64,000 nt of DNA from contig NZ_AP027365.1 in NCBI RefSeq assembly GCF_030295995.1, positions 2,760,066 through 2,824,065 of the forward strand. The letters run 5' to 3'. How positions within the stretch are numbered: position 1 is the stretch's first letter; each line of letters opens with the position of its first letter. The position numbers and the translations under genes were made by a program. The notes below the pieces were generated by a model. That model was given only the letters and a program-made list of their open reading frames with translations. It was not told where the DNA came from and did not search any database. This DNA comes from Thalassotalea hakodatensis. Lineage in GTDB: Bacteria; Pseudomonadota; Gammaproteobacteria; Enterobacterales; Alteromonadaceae. Positions 8,309 to 16,589 of the stretch are shown in pieces.

Positions 8309-9114
8309 ATATTATCGATAGTGCAAATTTAACTAACCTTAAAAAATTGTGGCGATTATATGGTGCAACCACACTTTATCGCGATGACATGTTCACGCTT
8401 AATGCAGTAAGACATTGGCCGCATCGACATTGGCTAGACTCCTCAGCTTCTGCGCTAACTGAAGAGCTCTTTGAGAAAGAACACCATGAAAAGTTATTAA
8501 CGCTAATACAAAAAATTTCACATAATGCTATCTTTGCTTTATGGCAAACTGTAGGTAAATCCAACATACACCAAGCGATTAAATCTCATTTACTTTCAAA
8601 TGGTTGGCAAAAATCATTTAAGCAAACTGCAATGTATTTACCGCTAAATCATCAACATTTATTACCAGAAAGCCCAACGTTAACCTTAACCCCTGTAAGG
8701 TCGCGAAAGCAAGTTGAAGAATGGTGTCATATTGGCTCAGCAGCTTTTAACTACCACATTGATATTAATGCTATTCTTCCCTTGCTTAGTAATAACCAAG
8801 TGGTGATGTATCTTGCCTCTACGGGTTCAGTTAATGTCGGAGCAAGTATGTTATTACACAGCGAAACATGCTCTGGTGTGCATCAGATGGGTGTGCTGCC
8901 TACACATCAAGGGAAAGGATATGCCAAAGCAATCATGGTTGCACTTATCAACCAATGCATTACGCTAAATATCAAACACCTTGTACTGCAAGCCTCGCAA
9001 GCGGGTTTACCCCTTTATAAAAAGCTCGGTTTTATCGAGCAATTTACCATTGAAAACTTTCAATTTTTTGATATAGATAACGATACAACCAGAATAAACA
9101 ATAAATGCCCTTAG
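8305..9114 (+). CDS. GNAT-family N-acetyltransferase
   Basis: The 269-residue protein carries its GNAT motif in the C-terminal half: HQMGVLPTHQGKGYAKAIMVALI, where HQGKGYA is the acetyl-CoA loop, followed by YKKLGFIEQF. The N-terminal half (about 130 residues) looks like a second, degenerate GNAT domain, as in other double-domain enzymes. It overlaps the transporter gene by 4 bases and is the last gene of the nitroreductase operon. The long inverted repeat at 9137-9194 follows its stop closely. Confidence 0.8.
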   Translation: MNIIDSANLTNLKKLWRLYGATTLYRDDMFTLNAVRHWPHRHWLDSSASALTEELFEKEHHEKLLTLIQKISHNAIFALWQTVGKSNIHQAIKSHLLSNGWQKSFKQTAMYLPLNHQHLLPESPTLTLTPVRSRKQVEEWCHIGSAAFNYHIDINAILPLLSNNQVVMYLASTGSVNVGASMLLHSETCSGVHQMGVLPTHQGKGYAKAIMVALINQCITLNIKHLVLQASQAGLPLYKKLGFIEQFTIENFQFFDIDNDTTRINNKCP

Positions 9115-9136
9115 CCCTGCATTTATTGTTTTATTT

Positions 9137-9194
9137 TAGCATACCGCACAGTAATTATATTGCACTTGCAATATAATTACTGTGCGGTATGCTA
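9137..9194. repeat. Perfect 28-bp inverted repeat with a 2-base spacer
   Basis: Bases 9137-9164 and 9167-9194 are perfect reverse complements with only CT between them. The arms begin TAGCATACCGCACAGTAATT. The repeat lies 22 bases after the GNAT stop and ends 23 bases before the next gene's ATG. There is no T-run, so it is not a standard terminator. As RNA it would form a very long hairpin; as DNA it could extrude a cruciform or bind a dimeric protein. See the findings. Confidence 0.95.
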
Positions 9195-9217
9195 TGCAAA
9201 AAAGTAAGGGTTTTACA

Positions 9218-9892
9218 ATGAAACAACATGATGCAACACCATTAACTGATTATATTGAATATCCTGAACAGGAGATGCTGTCACGTTCAGAACATTTTTA
9301 TCAAGAAATTAAACGTCGGCATAGTATCCGTAGTTTTAGTGATCGCCCTGTTGCTAAAGAAATAATAGAAAACTGTATCAAAGCAGCTGGCACTGCACCC
9401 AGTGGTGCCAACCATCAACCTTGGCACTTTGTTGCGATAAATAGTGCTGAAATGAAGGCACAAATAAGATCACAAGCAGAAGAACACGAACGTAGCTTTT
9501 ATGCAGGCAGAGCAGGAGATGAATGGCTAGATGCATTAAAACCTTTAGGGACAGATGCTAACAAACCTTACCTTGAGCACGCTCCTTGGCTCATCGCAAT
9601 ATTTAGTCAAAAGAAGGGGGGGATCCATGCCGAAGATAAACATACTAATTACTATGTTCATGAATCAGTAGGCATAGCAACAGGATTTTTAATTAATGCG
9701 TTGCATTCTAGCGGCTTGGTAACACTGACGCACACACCAAAACCAATGTCATTTTTAAGTAAAGTATGTAACCGACCTGAAAATGATCGCGCCTATATGT
9801 TATTAGTGGCGGGTTATCCTGCAGAAGGTGCAACAGTACCTCATCATGCTAGTGTCAAAAAATCACTTGATGAGATAGCTACCTTTTTATAA
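9218..9892 (+). CDS. Nitroreductase-family flavoprotein, iodotyrosine-deiodinase-like
   Basis: The 224-residue protein has the FMN-binding motif HSIRSFSDRPVAKEIIENCI followed by AGTAPSGANHQPWHFVAI, which closely follows the pattern of the iodotyrosine deiodinase (IYD) and BluB-like branch of nitroreductases. C-terminal GFLINALHSSGLVTLTHTP is also typical. Bacterial IYD homologues reduce halotyrosines, but substrate cannot be assigned here. I chose ATG 9218, with TAAGGG seven bases upstream; an in-frame GTG at 9182 lies inside the inverted repeat and is unlikely. Confidence 0.85.
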   Translation: MKQHDATPLTDYIEYPEQEMLSRSEHFYQEIKRRHSIRSFSDRPVAKEIIENCIKAAGTAPSGANHQPWHFVAINSAEMKAQIRSQAEEHERSFYAGRAGDEWLDALKPLGTDANKPYLEHAPWLIAIFSQKKGGIHAEDKHTNYYVHESVGIATGFLINALHSSGLVTLTHTPKPMSFLSKVCNRPENDRAYMLLVAGYPAEGATVPHHASVKKSLDEIATFL

Positions 9893-9916
9893 GGGTAGCT
9901 ATCATTTTACTGCTCG

Positions 9917-10153
9917 TTAATGCTCTAGTTCTATATCTGTGCAGGTGGCTTTACAAAAAATTTTAGTGCTTCCTTTATCATAATCAACCTTAACAGAAAG
10001 CAGCTTTTCACATTGTGGGCAATATACTTTTTGCCCATTAAGTACATTAGCAATCAATTTTTTTTGCTGATGAAATGACCTAGTACTACGTTTTTGTAAC
10101 TTTTTTAATTGTGATATATCAAGCAAAATTAACCCACCGACTGACAATACCAT
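9917..10153 (-). CDS. Small zinc-ribbon-like protein of unknown function
   Basis: The 78-residue product has a basic N-terminal stretch (QLKKLQKRSTRSFHQQKKLIA) followed by YCPQCEKLLSV and FCKATC, a pair of Cys motifs that could hold one zinc ion. It overlaps the end of the RraB-like gene by 25 bases if the ATG at 10153 is used. A later start just past the RraB stop would shorten it and leave the Cys motifs intact. Function is unknown; coupling with an RNase E regulator hints at an RNA-related role, which is only inference. Confidence 0.6.
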   Translation of the reverse strand: MVLSVGGLILLDISQLKKLQKRSTRSFHQQKKLIANVLNGQKVYCPQCEKLLSVKVDYDKGSTKIFCKATCTDIELEH

Positions 10154-10473
10154 CCATCAAAATGCCCAGCTAAAGGCGCGCTGCTTTGTTCTAATAGGGT
10201 TTGATAGGCGGTGATGTTTTCATAACTTGCTGGCATTTCTGGATAGGCCGTTATTTCCCATGGATAATCTGCATTATCAGGATACGGGCAAAATGATAAC
10301 TTTTGATTATTTTCCAACAATAGTTGACCATATTTAAGTGCTGATTCTTCGCTAGCAAAAATTACTGAAAATTGAAACTCTCTAGCAACAGACAAGTCAT
10401 CCCCTTGCAATAACATTTGCCATAAAGCTTCACCGTGTTCATCTTCTGGGAATAACGTATAATCTCGTTCCAT
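10129..10473 (-). CDS. RraB-like ribonuclease E inhibitor family protein
   Basis: The 114-residue acidic protein has the RraB family pattern: FPEDEHGEALWQML near the start, REFQFSVIFASEESALKYGQLL in the middle, a DYPWEITAYPEMPAS block, and GHFDGWYC near the end. RraB binds the C-terminal scaffold of RNase E and changes degradosome composition. This is a short, divergent member and may be a paralogue of the true RraB. ATG 10473 is preferred; a GTG two codons upstream is possible. It overlaps the downstream zinc-ribbon gene. Confidence 0.75.
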   Translation of the reverse strand: MERDYTLFPEDEHGEALWQMLLQGDDLSVAREFQFSVIFASEESALKYGQLLLENNQKLSFCPYPDNADYPWEITAYPEMPASYENITAYQTLLEQSSAPLAGHFDGWYCQSVG

Positions 10474-10570
10474 TTGCACTGTTCTCTGGGTAAAATAAAA
10501 CTAGTGTAACTATTTCATCAAAAAAATTCAGTGATTAATTCTTTAATGTTCATTGCTGTCGAGTATATAC

Positions 10571-11443
10571 ATGATCAAATTTGAACTTCATCTTCCCGTA
10601 AAATCTCAAGACGACTCGGTCATCGAACTGCTAGCGAATGCCTGTAGAGCGCATGCTTTATTCAGCAACGGACAGTTAAAAATGGCAATCACAAAAGGAG
10701 CGTTATGGTTAGAGCGCGGTAAAAATATTGATCGTTTACGTAAGGTGAAAAAAAGCCTGATACCTGATGATGTACTACATTTTTATTATGATGAATATGT
10801 GTTATCTCAAACATGTTTAGCCGCTCACATTATTGAAGACTTTATCGAATATAGCGTTATTTATAAACCTTCAGGTATGCCTTGCAACGGTTCAAAGTGG
10901 GCAGATCACTGCACAGTAACTAGATGGGCAGAAACACAACTAACACCCCAACGGCCTGCTTTTTTAGTACACAGACTTGATAAAGCAGCTTCAGGTTTAT
11001 TGTTGATCGCACATAGTAAAAAGGCAGCAAAAGCGTTAAGTCACTTATTTGAGCAGCGTAAAATTACCAAGAAGTATCAAGTACTTGTTCATGGCTTAGT
11101 TGAAGAAAACGTTATACACACAACAACCCCTATTAATAATAAAGCTGCTAGCACATTCTTTTCATATGCCGACAAATCAATAAAAGCTATGATTAGTTTA
11201 CTTAATGTTGAGATAGAAACAGGTAGAAAACATCAAATAAGGTTACATGCTGCTGATTTAGGCTACCCTGTTGTAGGTGACAGGCTACACGGTAACGCGA
11301 ATAACGATACACAGGTAAACTTACAGTTAACCGCAGTACATTTATCTTTTACTTGCCCATTAACTGAACAAGTAAAAGATATTAATTTAACAACATCATT
11401 AAAACCAGATCTTATTGGCGTTGCTAAAATATTAACCTCATAG
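10571..11443 (+). CDS. RluA-family RNA pseudouridine synthase
   Basis: The 290-residue protein contains the RluA signature HRLDKAASGLLLIAHS with catalytic Asp137, preceded by VIYKPSGMPCNG and followed by the KKYQVLVHG and ETGRKHQIRLHAADLGYPVVGD motifs. It isomerises uridines in an RNA, but the target site is not evident; it is distinct from RluD at 34247-35221. Its first 80 residues are not a clear S4 domain. I chose ATG 10571; a TTG at 10553 would add six residues. It converges on dapA with a 2-base gap. Confidence 0.9.
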   Translation: MIKFELHLPVKSQDDSVIELLANACRAHALFSNGQLKMAITKGALWLERGKNIDRLRKVKKSLIPDDVLHFYYDEYVLSQTCLAAHIIEDFIEYSVIYKPSGMPCNGSKWADHCTVTRWAETQLTPQRPAFLVHRLDKAASGLLLIAHSKKAAKALSHLFEQRKITKKYQVLVHGLVEENVIHTTTPINNKAASTFFSYADKSIKAMISLLNVEIETGRKHQIRLHAADLGYPVVGDRLHGNANNDTQVNLQLTAVHLSFTCPLTEQVKDINLTTSLKPDLIGVAKILTS

Positions 11444-11445
11444 GG

Positions 11446-12354
11446 TTAGGGTGTATAGCGAATATCACTATCATCTAACACGTTGAGTTCTTCACCCACT
11501 AGATGTTCGGCGCCTATAGCTTCCATTAATGCAAGCCCCTGTTCACGCTGTTCAATAGTAAGTGCCTTATAAGGTAAACGGAAATTTGGCGAAACAGCCC
11601 CTGTCATCATCAAACTAGTATTAATGGCGATAGGATTCGGTTCACAGAATAACCAATTCATTAATCCTTGCATTGAAGCATTCAGACTACTGTCTTGCTC
11701 ATCCATTAATTTACGCATTAATGTTGGTACTAAGTTAGAGGTAACAGAAATCACACCATGCGAACCAAACTGATGACGACCGGCAAAACATTCATCGTCA
11801 TTACCTGACCAACAGGCAATACCTTTTTCTTCATAATAACCGATACGCTCATTGCCCGCGCACTCTTTCACCCCAACAAAATTCTCATGCGTTGAAATTG
11901 GTACGATGATATCTGGTGTTAAATCTTGGCCAGTTCGACCCGGTACGTTATAAATAAACGCAGGACCAATATCTAATACTTTACGAAAGTGCTCAATTAC
12001 ACCTCGTGAGGAAGTACGTCCGTAATAAGGGTTAATTTGTAACGCAGCATCCATTCCCATGGCAAAGCCATTTTCAGTCGCCTTTATTGCTTCACGGGTA
12101 TTATTACTGCCAGTATTACCAATAATAATAAGCTCTTTACCATACTGATGAACACTGTGAGCGATAAGCATTAAATGCTCTTCCCAGCTTAGCAAGTGCC
12201 CCTCACCCGTTGTGCCACCAACAATTATACCGTCAACACCAGCATCGATTTGTTTAGCAACAAGACGATCATAGGTTGCTAGGTCAATATCACCTTGGTC
12301 ATCATAGGGAGTTTTAATAGCCGTGATCAGGCTTGCTGAATGTATTTGCTTCAT
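11446..12354 (-). CDS. dapA: 4-hydroxy-tetrahydrodipicolinate synthase
   Basis: The 302-residue protein is a DapA-type class I aldolase. Key residues are visible: GGTTGEG (Thr48, Thr49), the catalytic Tyr135 in YNVPGRTGQD, and the Schiff-base Lys163 in GVKEC. DapA condenses pyruvate with aspartate semialdehyde in lysine and diaminopimelate synthesis. Arg140 of the substrate-binding motif is also present, which supports DapA over other family members. It is transcribed alone. A second dapA may exist elsewhere in the genome, as is common. Confidence 0.85.
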   Translation of the reverse strand: MKQIHSASLITAIKTPYDDQGDIDLATYDRLVAKQIDAGVDGIIVGGTTGEGHLLSWEEHLMLIAHSVHQYGKELIIIGNTGSNNTREAIKATENGFAMGMDAALQINPYYGRTSSRGVIEHFRKVLDIGPAFIYNVPGRTGQDLTPDIIVPISTHENFVGVKECAGNERIGYYEEKGIACWSGNDDECFAGRHQFGSHGVISVTSNLVPTLMRKLMDEQDSSLNASMQGLMNWLFCEPNPIAINTSLMMTGAVSPNFRLPYKALTIEQREQGLALMEAIGAEHLVGEELNVLDDSDIRYTP

Positions 12355-12393
12355 GAATATCTCGATCGATTTGCAATAATAAAAAGAATAATG

Positions 12394-12771
12394 TCAACAG
12401 TGCGCGATTCTATCAACAACGCGCTTAAGGATAAACACTTCTTTCGTGGCAATATGCTGATATTTAAAAATATGACTGTCTAATTGGATAACTTGATAAG
12501 CATGATAGTTGTCAGGGTTAGCCATATCCATTGGATATGCTTCTTGTTGATCAATTTCTGCTTTAGCGATAGTAAAATGAACATCGCCTACTAAGCCCCA
12601 ATCACCTACTTCAATATATTCTTGCATGAGCTGATTTTCTTGATCAAGAACGGTGAACGTAAACTCATAACAGCCATCGCTATGAATTTTTGCTAATTCA
12701 TTATGAGTTTCTCCGTTAGTTTGTTGTCTACTGCTAAACCAGCTCCCAATAAGTTGTTCTCGTCTATACAT
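12394..12771 (-). CDS. Hypothetical protein, lipocalin-like in outline
   Basis: A 125-residue soluble protein with no recognised motif. The sequence MYRREQLIGSWFSSRQQTNGETHNELAKI and alternating strands ending YQHIATKEVFILKRV recall small beta-barrel proteins whose first strand carries a GxW motif. There is no signal peptide. It lies between dapA and the short inverted-repeat element at 12866-12931, all on the minus strand. I do not assign a function. Confidence 0.65.
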   Translation of the reverse strand: MYRREQLIGSWFSSRQQTNGETHNELAKIHSDGCYEFTFTVLDQENQLMQEYIEVGDWGLVGDVHFTIAKAEIDQQEAYPMDMANPDNYHAYQVIQLDSHIFKYQHIATKEVFILKRVVDRIAHC

Positions 12772-12865
12772 AGTTTTTCTTAAGTAATTTTAGTCATGGT
12801 ATTTTATACCATTACGCTTAAATAAGTGACCAACTAAAACGATTTCAAAAAATAAAGAGTATTGT

Positions 12866-12931
12866 TAGGGTCTGTTGATCTTTCGTGTTTAGTTCGAACA
12901 AAGATTAATCTCGAAAGATTAACAGACCCTA
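12866..12931. repeat. 66-bp inverted-repeat element (MITE-like)
   Basis: Two 20-base ends (TAGGGTCTGTTGATCTTTCG at the left) match as reverse complements at 19 positions and flank a 26-base centre holding GTTCGAAC. The left end shares GTTGATCTTTC-TGTTTA (17 of 18 bases) with the left end of the longer element at 55559-55738, so both belong to one family. No target duplication is clear here. Confidence 0.75.
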
Positions 12932-12948
12932 GGAAATGTACTGATTGT

Positions 12949-13473
12949 TTAACTAGCTGGCTTACGTTCTGACTGGCTAAATGCAGACACAATCGAAATA
13001 ATTAAACCAATCATAAAGACACTTGCAAACATCACAGAAAAATTAACCATAGGGTTCATAAAAAATGATTTCTCTTGTTCTAATTGGGCTATTTGCTGAT
13101 TAATGACTTCCTCTGTAGCACCACTATTACGTATATTTTCAATGTAGTAATTAAAATAGTTATTCATAAAGTCAGGTTCGATGACGGTTGCATATAATAC
13201 GTTATAAACGCCAAACATAAATGCAGCAATAAAAGTGATACCAATACCTAATAAAAATATCTGTTTAAAAGATACAACTTCTTTGCATTGCGCCTTATAT
13301 TCTTTGACGGCTAAAAATATCGTTAATAGTGAAAAAATCATTGTAGAATAGCCAATGATTTCTCCCATTTGGTAGGTGGATGGATCACTACCCATCACTA
13401 AACTACCGATAAAAGGTATACAGACAACAATAACACCTGCAATCAAGCCATATTTCATTATTAATTTTTTCAT
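12949..13473 (-). CDS. DUF4199 membrane protein
   Basis: The 174-residue protein has four predicted membrane helices (about residues 8-30, 38-58, 74-97 and 146-168) with a polar stretch rich in Gln and Glu between the third and fourth. This layout, with ...VKEYKAQCKEVVSFKQIF..., matches the DUF4199 family, which is found mainly in Bacteroidota. Its first residues (MKKLIMKYGLIAG) resemble those of the LuxR-type protein 142 bases upstream on the same strand. Function is unknown. Confidence 0.75.
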   Translation of the reverse strand: MKKLIMKYGLIAGVIVVCIPFIGSLVMGSDPSTYQMGEIIGYSTMIFSLLTIFLAVKEYKAQCKEVVSFKQIFLLGIGITFIAAFMFGVYNVLYATVIEPDFMNNYFNYYIENIRNSGATEEVINQQIAQLEQEKSFFMNPMVNFSVMFASVFMIGLIISIVSAFSQSERKPAS

Positions 13474-13614
13474 CGCCTACTCCGTGAATGTTAAGAATTA
13501 TTATCTTAGGTATAGTAAAGAACCTAACGTAGCTTTACCTTATGCAAGCATTATCAAAAAGGCTATCACCCATATGGGTGAGCTAGTTAAAATAAGCGTT
13601 TGAACAACGTTAGC

Positions 13615-14025
13615 TTAATGTATCAGCTTTAACAATTTAGCTTCAGCAACGGCTTGTGTACGATTTGATACATCCAACTTTTCGAACAAAGATTTTAAAT
13701 GGGTTTTTACGGTATTAGGTGAAATAGACAAGCTTAATGCAATTTCTTTATTGGTATAACCTTGCGCTAAAAACAAGAGCATTTGTTGCTCTCGTTCACT
13801 CAATTGCGCTAACTTTTCTTGATCAATTTCTACCTCACGCTCAACAATTTTATCTGGTTTAAAAAACCAAGCTATCGCGCAGCCAACAATAAGAAAAATT
13901 GAAGCGATGATCATTAAATAACTCGATAACGGTAATTTATAACTAAAAAACTGAAATTCTATGAACTTTAAAAGTGCCAATAAACCAAACAAAATTAAGC
14001 CGTATTTAATAATAACTTTTGACAC
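13615..14025 (-). CDS. Membrane-anchored LuxR-type transcriptional regulator
   Basis: The 136-residue protein has two N-terminal membrane helices (about residues 5-25 and 36-55) and then a complete LuxR/GerE helix-turn-helix (about 74-134; LSEREQQMLLFLAQGYTNKEIALSLSISPNTVKTHLKSLFEKLDV). There is no receiver or autoinducer-binding domain, so the DNA-binding domain is tethered to the membrane directly. The adjacent DUF4199 gene downstream is a plausible partner or target. Such membrane-HTH proteins beside DUF4199 genes are reminiscent of Bacteroidota gene pairs. Confidence 0.8.
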   Translation of the reverse strand: MSKVIIKYGLILFGLLALLKFIEFQFFSYKLPLSSYLMIIASIFLIVGCAIAWFFKPDKIVEREVEIDQEKLAQLSEREQQMLLFLAQGYTNKEIALSLSISPNTVKTHLKSLFEKLDVSNRTQAVAEAKLLKLIH

Positions 14026-14212
14026 GCCTTCCTCATTGCATTTAATAAGTAACTACTTTGATCATTAGGCAGTTTATGCGTAGAGTCAATAGTAAAGCAT
14101 GTCATCATAGCGGCCTATACCAAACGAATTATCATTGTAAGCAGTTTGATGTATAAATGTAACTTTTATTGAAAATACTTAGGTGACAAAGGGTTATATA
14201 AAAAACATGTGT

Positions 14213-14229
14213 CGCTGCTCTAAGCAGCG
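14213..14229 (+). promoter_or_regulatory. GC-rich hairpin in the fumC leader
   Basis: CGCTGCT and AGCAGCG form a perfect 7-bp stem around CTA, 56 bases before the fumC start. No T-run follows, so a role in mRNA stability or translation is more likely than termination, but none is shown. The rest of the 260-base gap between the LuxR-type gene and fumC holds no gene that I can see. Confidence 0.4.
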
Positions 14230-14285
14230 TTCAATTTATTCGCTCACACTAAGACTACGCTCGCTTTTATAGATAAGGAGACAAC

Positions 14286-15665
14286 ATGAGTAATTATCGC
14301 ACGGAAAAAGACAGCATGGGTTCATTAAATGTACCCATTAACGCGCTTTATGGTGCCCAAACTCAAAGAGCAATTAATAACTTCCCAATTAGTGGCCAAC
14401 CAATGCCAAAAGCATTTATAAAAGCCTTATTAATTGCCAAGCGTGCAGCTGCAGAAGCTAACGGTGAATTAAATCATCTTTCAAAAAATATGTCTTTAGC
14501 GATTATTGATGCCGTAGATAATTTATTGCAAGAAGACTTTACTAAACACTTTCCCGTGGATGTTTTTCAAACAGGTTCAGGCACTAGTACCAATATGAAT
14601 GCTAATGAAGTATTAGCAACACTTGCAAACCAAAACATTGATGAAAAAGTTAATGCAAATGACCACGTGAATTATGGTCAAAGTAGTAATGATATTATTC
14701 CTTCTACCATACATATAAGTTCTGCTATTGAAGTAGAAGAGCGGTTGATACCTGCTTTGCAACACTTTGTAAAGATTACTTCAAACAAAGCTAATCAAGT
14801 TGAAAAGTTTGTCAAAACCGGCCGTACACATTTAATGGATGCGATGCCTATTACCTTAGGGCAATCTTTACGTACGTGGGCTGACCAAATAAGTCAAAAC
14901 ATTATTCATCTTAGACAATTACAACCAAGCGTTCAGAGCCTTGCACAAGGTGGAACTGCGGTTGGTACTGGCATAAACGCCGACAATAAATTTTCTGCTG
15001 CTTTTAATAAAGCGTTATCATCTTATACCAATATCGCATTTACGCCTGCTGATAATTTTTTTACTCATATTAGCTCACAAGATATTGCCGTTGCGTTATC
15101 AGGACAATTAAAAACCGTCGCTATTTCAATCATGAAAATATCTAATGATTTACGATGGATGAATTCGGGTCCTTTAGCAGGTTTAGGGGAAATTACCTTA
15201 GAAGCACTCCAACCAGGTTCTTCTATTATGCCAGGTAAAGTTAACCCCGTGATACCTGAAGCAGCCGCCATGGTCGCAGCGCAAGTAATTGGCAATGACA
15301 CAACGATTTCCGTTGCTGGACAGTCAGGTAATTTCGAATTAAATGTTATGTTACCTGTGATTGCAAAAAATTTGCTTGAAAGTATCGAATTACTAAGTAA
15401 TGTCTCCAAGCTACTTGCAGATAAAGCGATATCAAGCTTTGAAGTTAATGAAGAAAACCTAAAAAAAGCATTAGATAAAAACCCTATCTTAGTGACAGCT
15501 CTTAACCCTATTATTGGTTATCAAAAAGCAGCTGAAATAGCGAAATTAGCTTACAAAGAAAATAGACCAATTATTGATGTTGCAGAAGAAAATACCGATT
15601 TAAGTCGAGAGGAACTGTCAACATTATTAGATCCTGCAAAACTTACGTTAGGTGGGGTTAATTAG
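14286..15665 (+). CDS. fumC: Class II fumarate hydratase
   Basis: The 459-residue protein is a fumarase C: TGSGTSTNMNANEV (about residues 96-109), GRTHLMDAMPITLGQ (179-193) and the superfamily signature GSSIMPGKVNPV (311-322), which contains the catalytic Ser loop. It converts fumarate to malate in the TCA cycle without an iron-sulfur cluster, unlike class I fumarases. Length is typical of the family. The ATG is preceded by AAGGAG. It is monocistronic and ends in a bidirectional terminator shared with the DUF4097 gene. Confidence 0.95.
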   Translation: MSNYRTEKDSMGSLNVPINALYGAQTQRAINNFPISGQPMPKAFIKALLIAKRAAAEANGELNHLSKNMSLAIIDAVDNLLQEDFTKHFPVDVFQTGSGTSTNMNANEVLATLANQNIDEKVNANDHVNYGQSSNDIIPSTIHISSAIEVEERLIPALQHFVKITSNKANQVEKFVKTGRTHLMDAMPITLGQSLRTWADQISQNIIHLRQLQPSVQSLAQGGTAVGTGINADNKFSAAFNKALSSYTNIAFTPADNFFTHISSQDIAVALSGQLKTVAISIMKISNDLRWMNSGPLAGLGEITLEALQPGSSIMPGKVNPVIPEAAAMVAAQVIGNDTTISVAGQSGNFELNVMLPVIAKNLLESIELLSNVSKLLADKAISSFEVNEENLKKALDKNPILVTALNPIIGYQKAAEIAKLAYKENRPIIDVAEENTDLSREELSTLLDPAKLTLGGVN

Positions 15666-15672
15666 GAAACCA

Positions 15673-15707
15673 AAAACCTAATGTCAAACTGCATGACATT
15701 AGGTTTT
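15673..15707. terminator. Bidirectional terminator between fumC and the DUF4097 gene
   Basis: A perfect 14-bp stem (AAAACCTAATGTCA / TGACATTAGGTTTT) with a 7-base loop and A/T runs on both sides sits between two convergent genes. Confidence 0.85.
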
Positions 15708-15723
15708 AAACGAATGGTCAATG

Positions 15724-16476
15724 CTAATTTTTCTTAATCTTTACGCTACCATTGACTGTTTCAATGTCTACCTGCACATCACCACTGCCAATCATGCCTT
15801 CCAACGATCTACCCGTAAACATGTTCTTCTTTGCGCTAAGACCAAAATCATTTTTAATATTTCCGTGCATAGTTTCCACTTCAACATCAGCATTTATATT
15901 TGCTGGTAATGATAAAACAACACGGCCATTAACGGTTTCAATACTAATGTCATCAAGCTGTTCTATACCATCAATATAGCTAACATCAACACTACCGTTA
16001 ACAGAACTGATCTCGCTATTATTTGCTAATCCTGTCGCATCAATGCCACCATTTACAGTTTGTAATTTCATCGCTCCTGATACATTTTTAATCGTTAATG
16101 AACCATTAACTAGTTCAATATCTGATAACCTAGTACCTACTGGCACGTTAACTTCGTAATCAACACTGCCTGAAGAGTTATTATTCCAATTAGTTTTTTT
16201 ATAACGTGTTTCTACCGAAACACCTCGGCTATTTTCCTGCATATCCACTTCTATCCGATTTCTTCCTTCTTGATCTTCTGCAGTAATAATTGCTGTGACG
16301 CTGATAATATCTTTTTTCCACCCAATAATATCAACATCGCCGTTAACGTTATTTAAGCGAAACTCAGCCGCTGAAGAATTAACATTAAACGTTTGTTTAA
16401 TTTCATCTTTTACGTCTGCAAGTGTTGCTGAACTTAACATTAATAAGCTAAGGGTTAATAATATTTCATTTTTCAT
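15724..16476 (-). CDS. Secreted DUF4097 beta-strand repeat protein
   Basis: The 250-residue protein has a signal peptide (cleavage expected after Ala20) followed by repeated strands of the form (V/L)NG(D/S)(V/L).(I/V), seen for example at LNNVNGDVDI, VNGSLTIKNVSG, VNGGIDATG, VNGSVDVSY and VNGSVKIKK. This is the DUF4097 right-handed beta-helix pattern, related to head-GIN putative adhesins. It would act in the periplasm or at the cell surface. The exact role is unknown. Confidence 0.85.
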   Translation of the reverse strand: MKNEILLTLSLLMLSSATLADVKDEIKQTFNVNSSAAEFRLNNVNGDVDIIGWKKDIISVTAIITAEDQEGRNRIEVDMQENSRGVSVETRYKKTNWNNNSSGSVDYEVNVPVGTRLSDIELVNGSLTIKNVSGAMKLQTVNGGIDATGLANNSEISSVNGSVDVSYIDGIEQLDDISIETVNGRVVLSLPANINADVEVETMHGNIKNDFGLSAKKNMFTGRSLEGMIGSGDVQVDIETVNGSVKIKKN

Positions 16477-16589
16477 GAACGAGTCCTTTTTATTGAGTTA
16501 ATAAGTTAGTAACTCACATACGCGAAAAGGTTTAAACAAAAAGGCAAAATAAGGTAAATTAATGTTATTGCACTTTAAAACATAACTTT

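Noticed and set aside
9182-9217. Upstream GTG start for the IYD-like nitroreductase
   Set aside because: It lies inside the long inverted repeat and lacks a ribosome-binding site; ATG 9218 has one.
14117-14135. TATACCAAACGAATTATC, similar to the end of the 312-bp element
   Set aside because: Only part of the end sequence matches and no second end is nearby, so it is probably chance.
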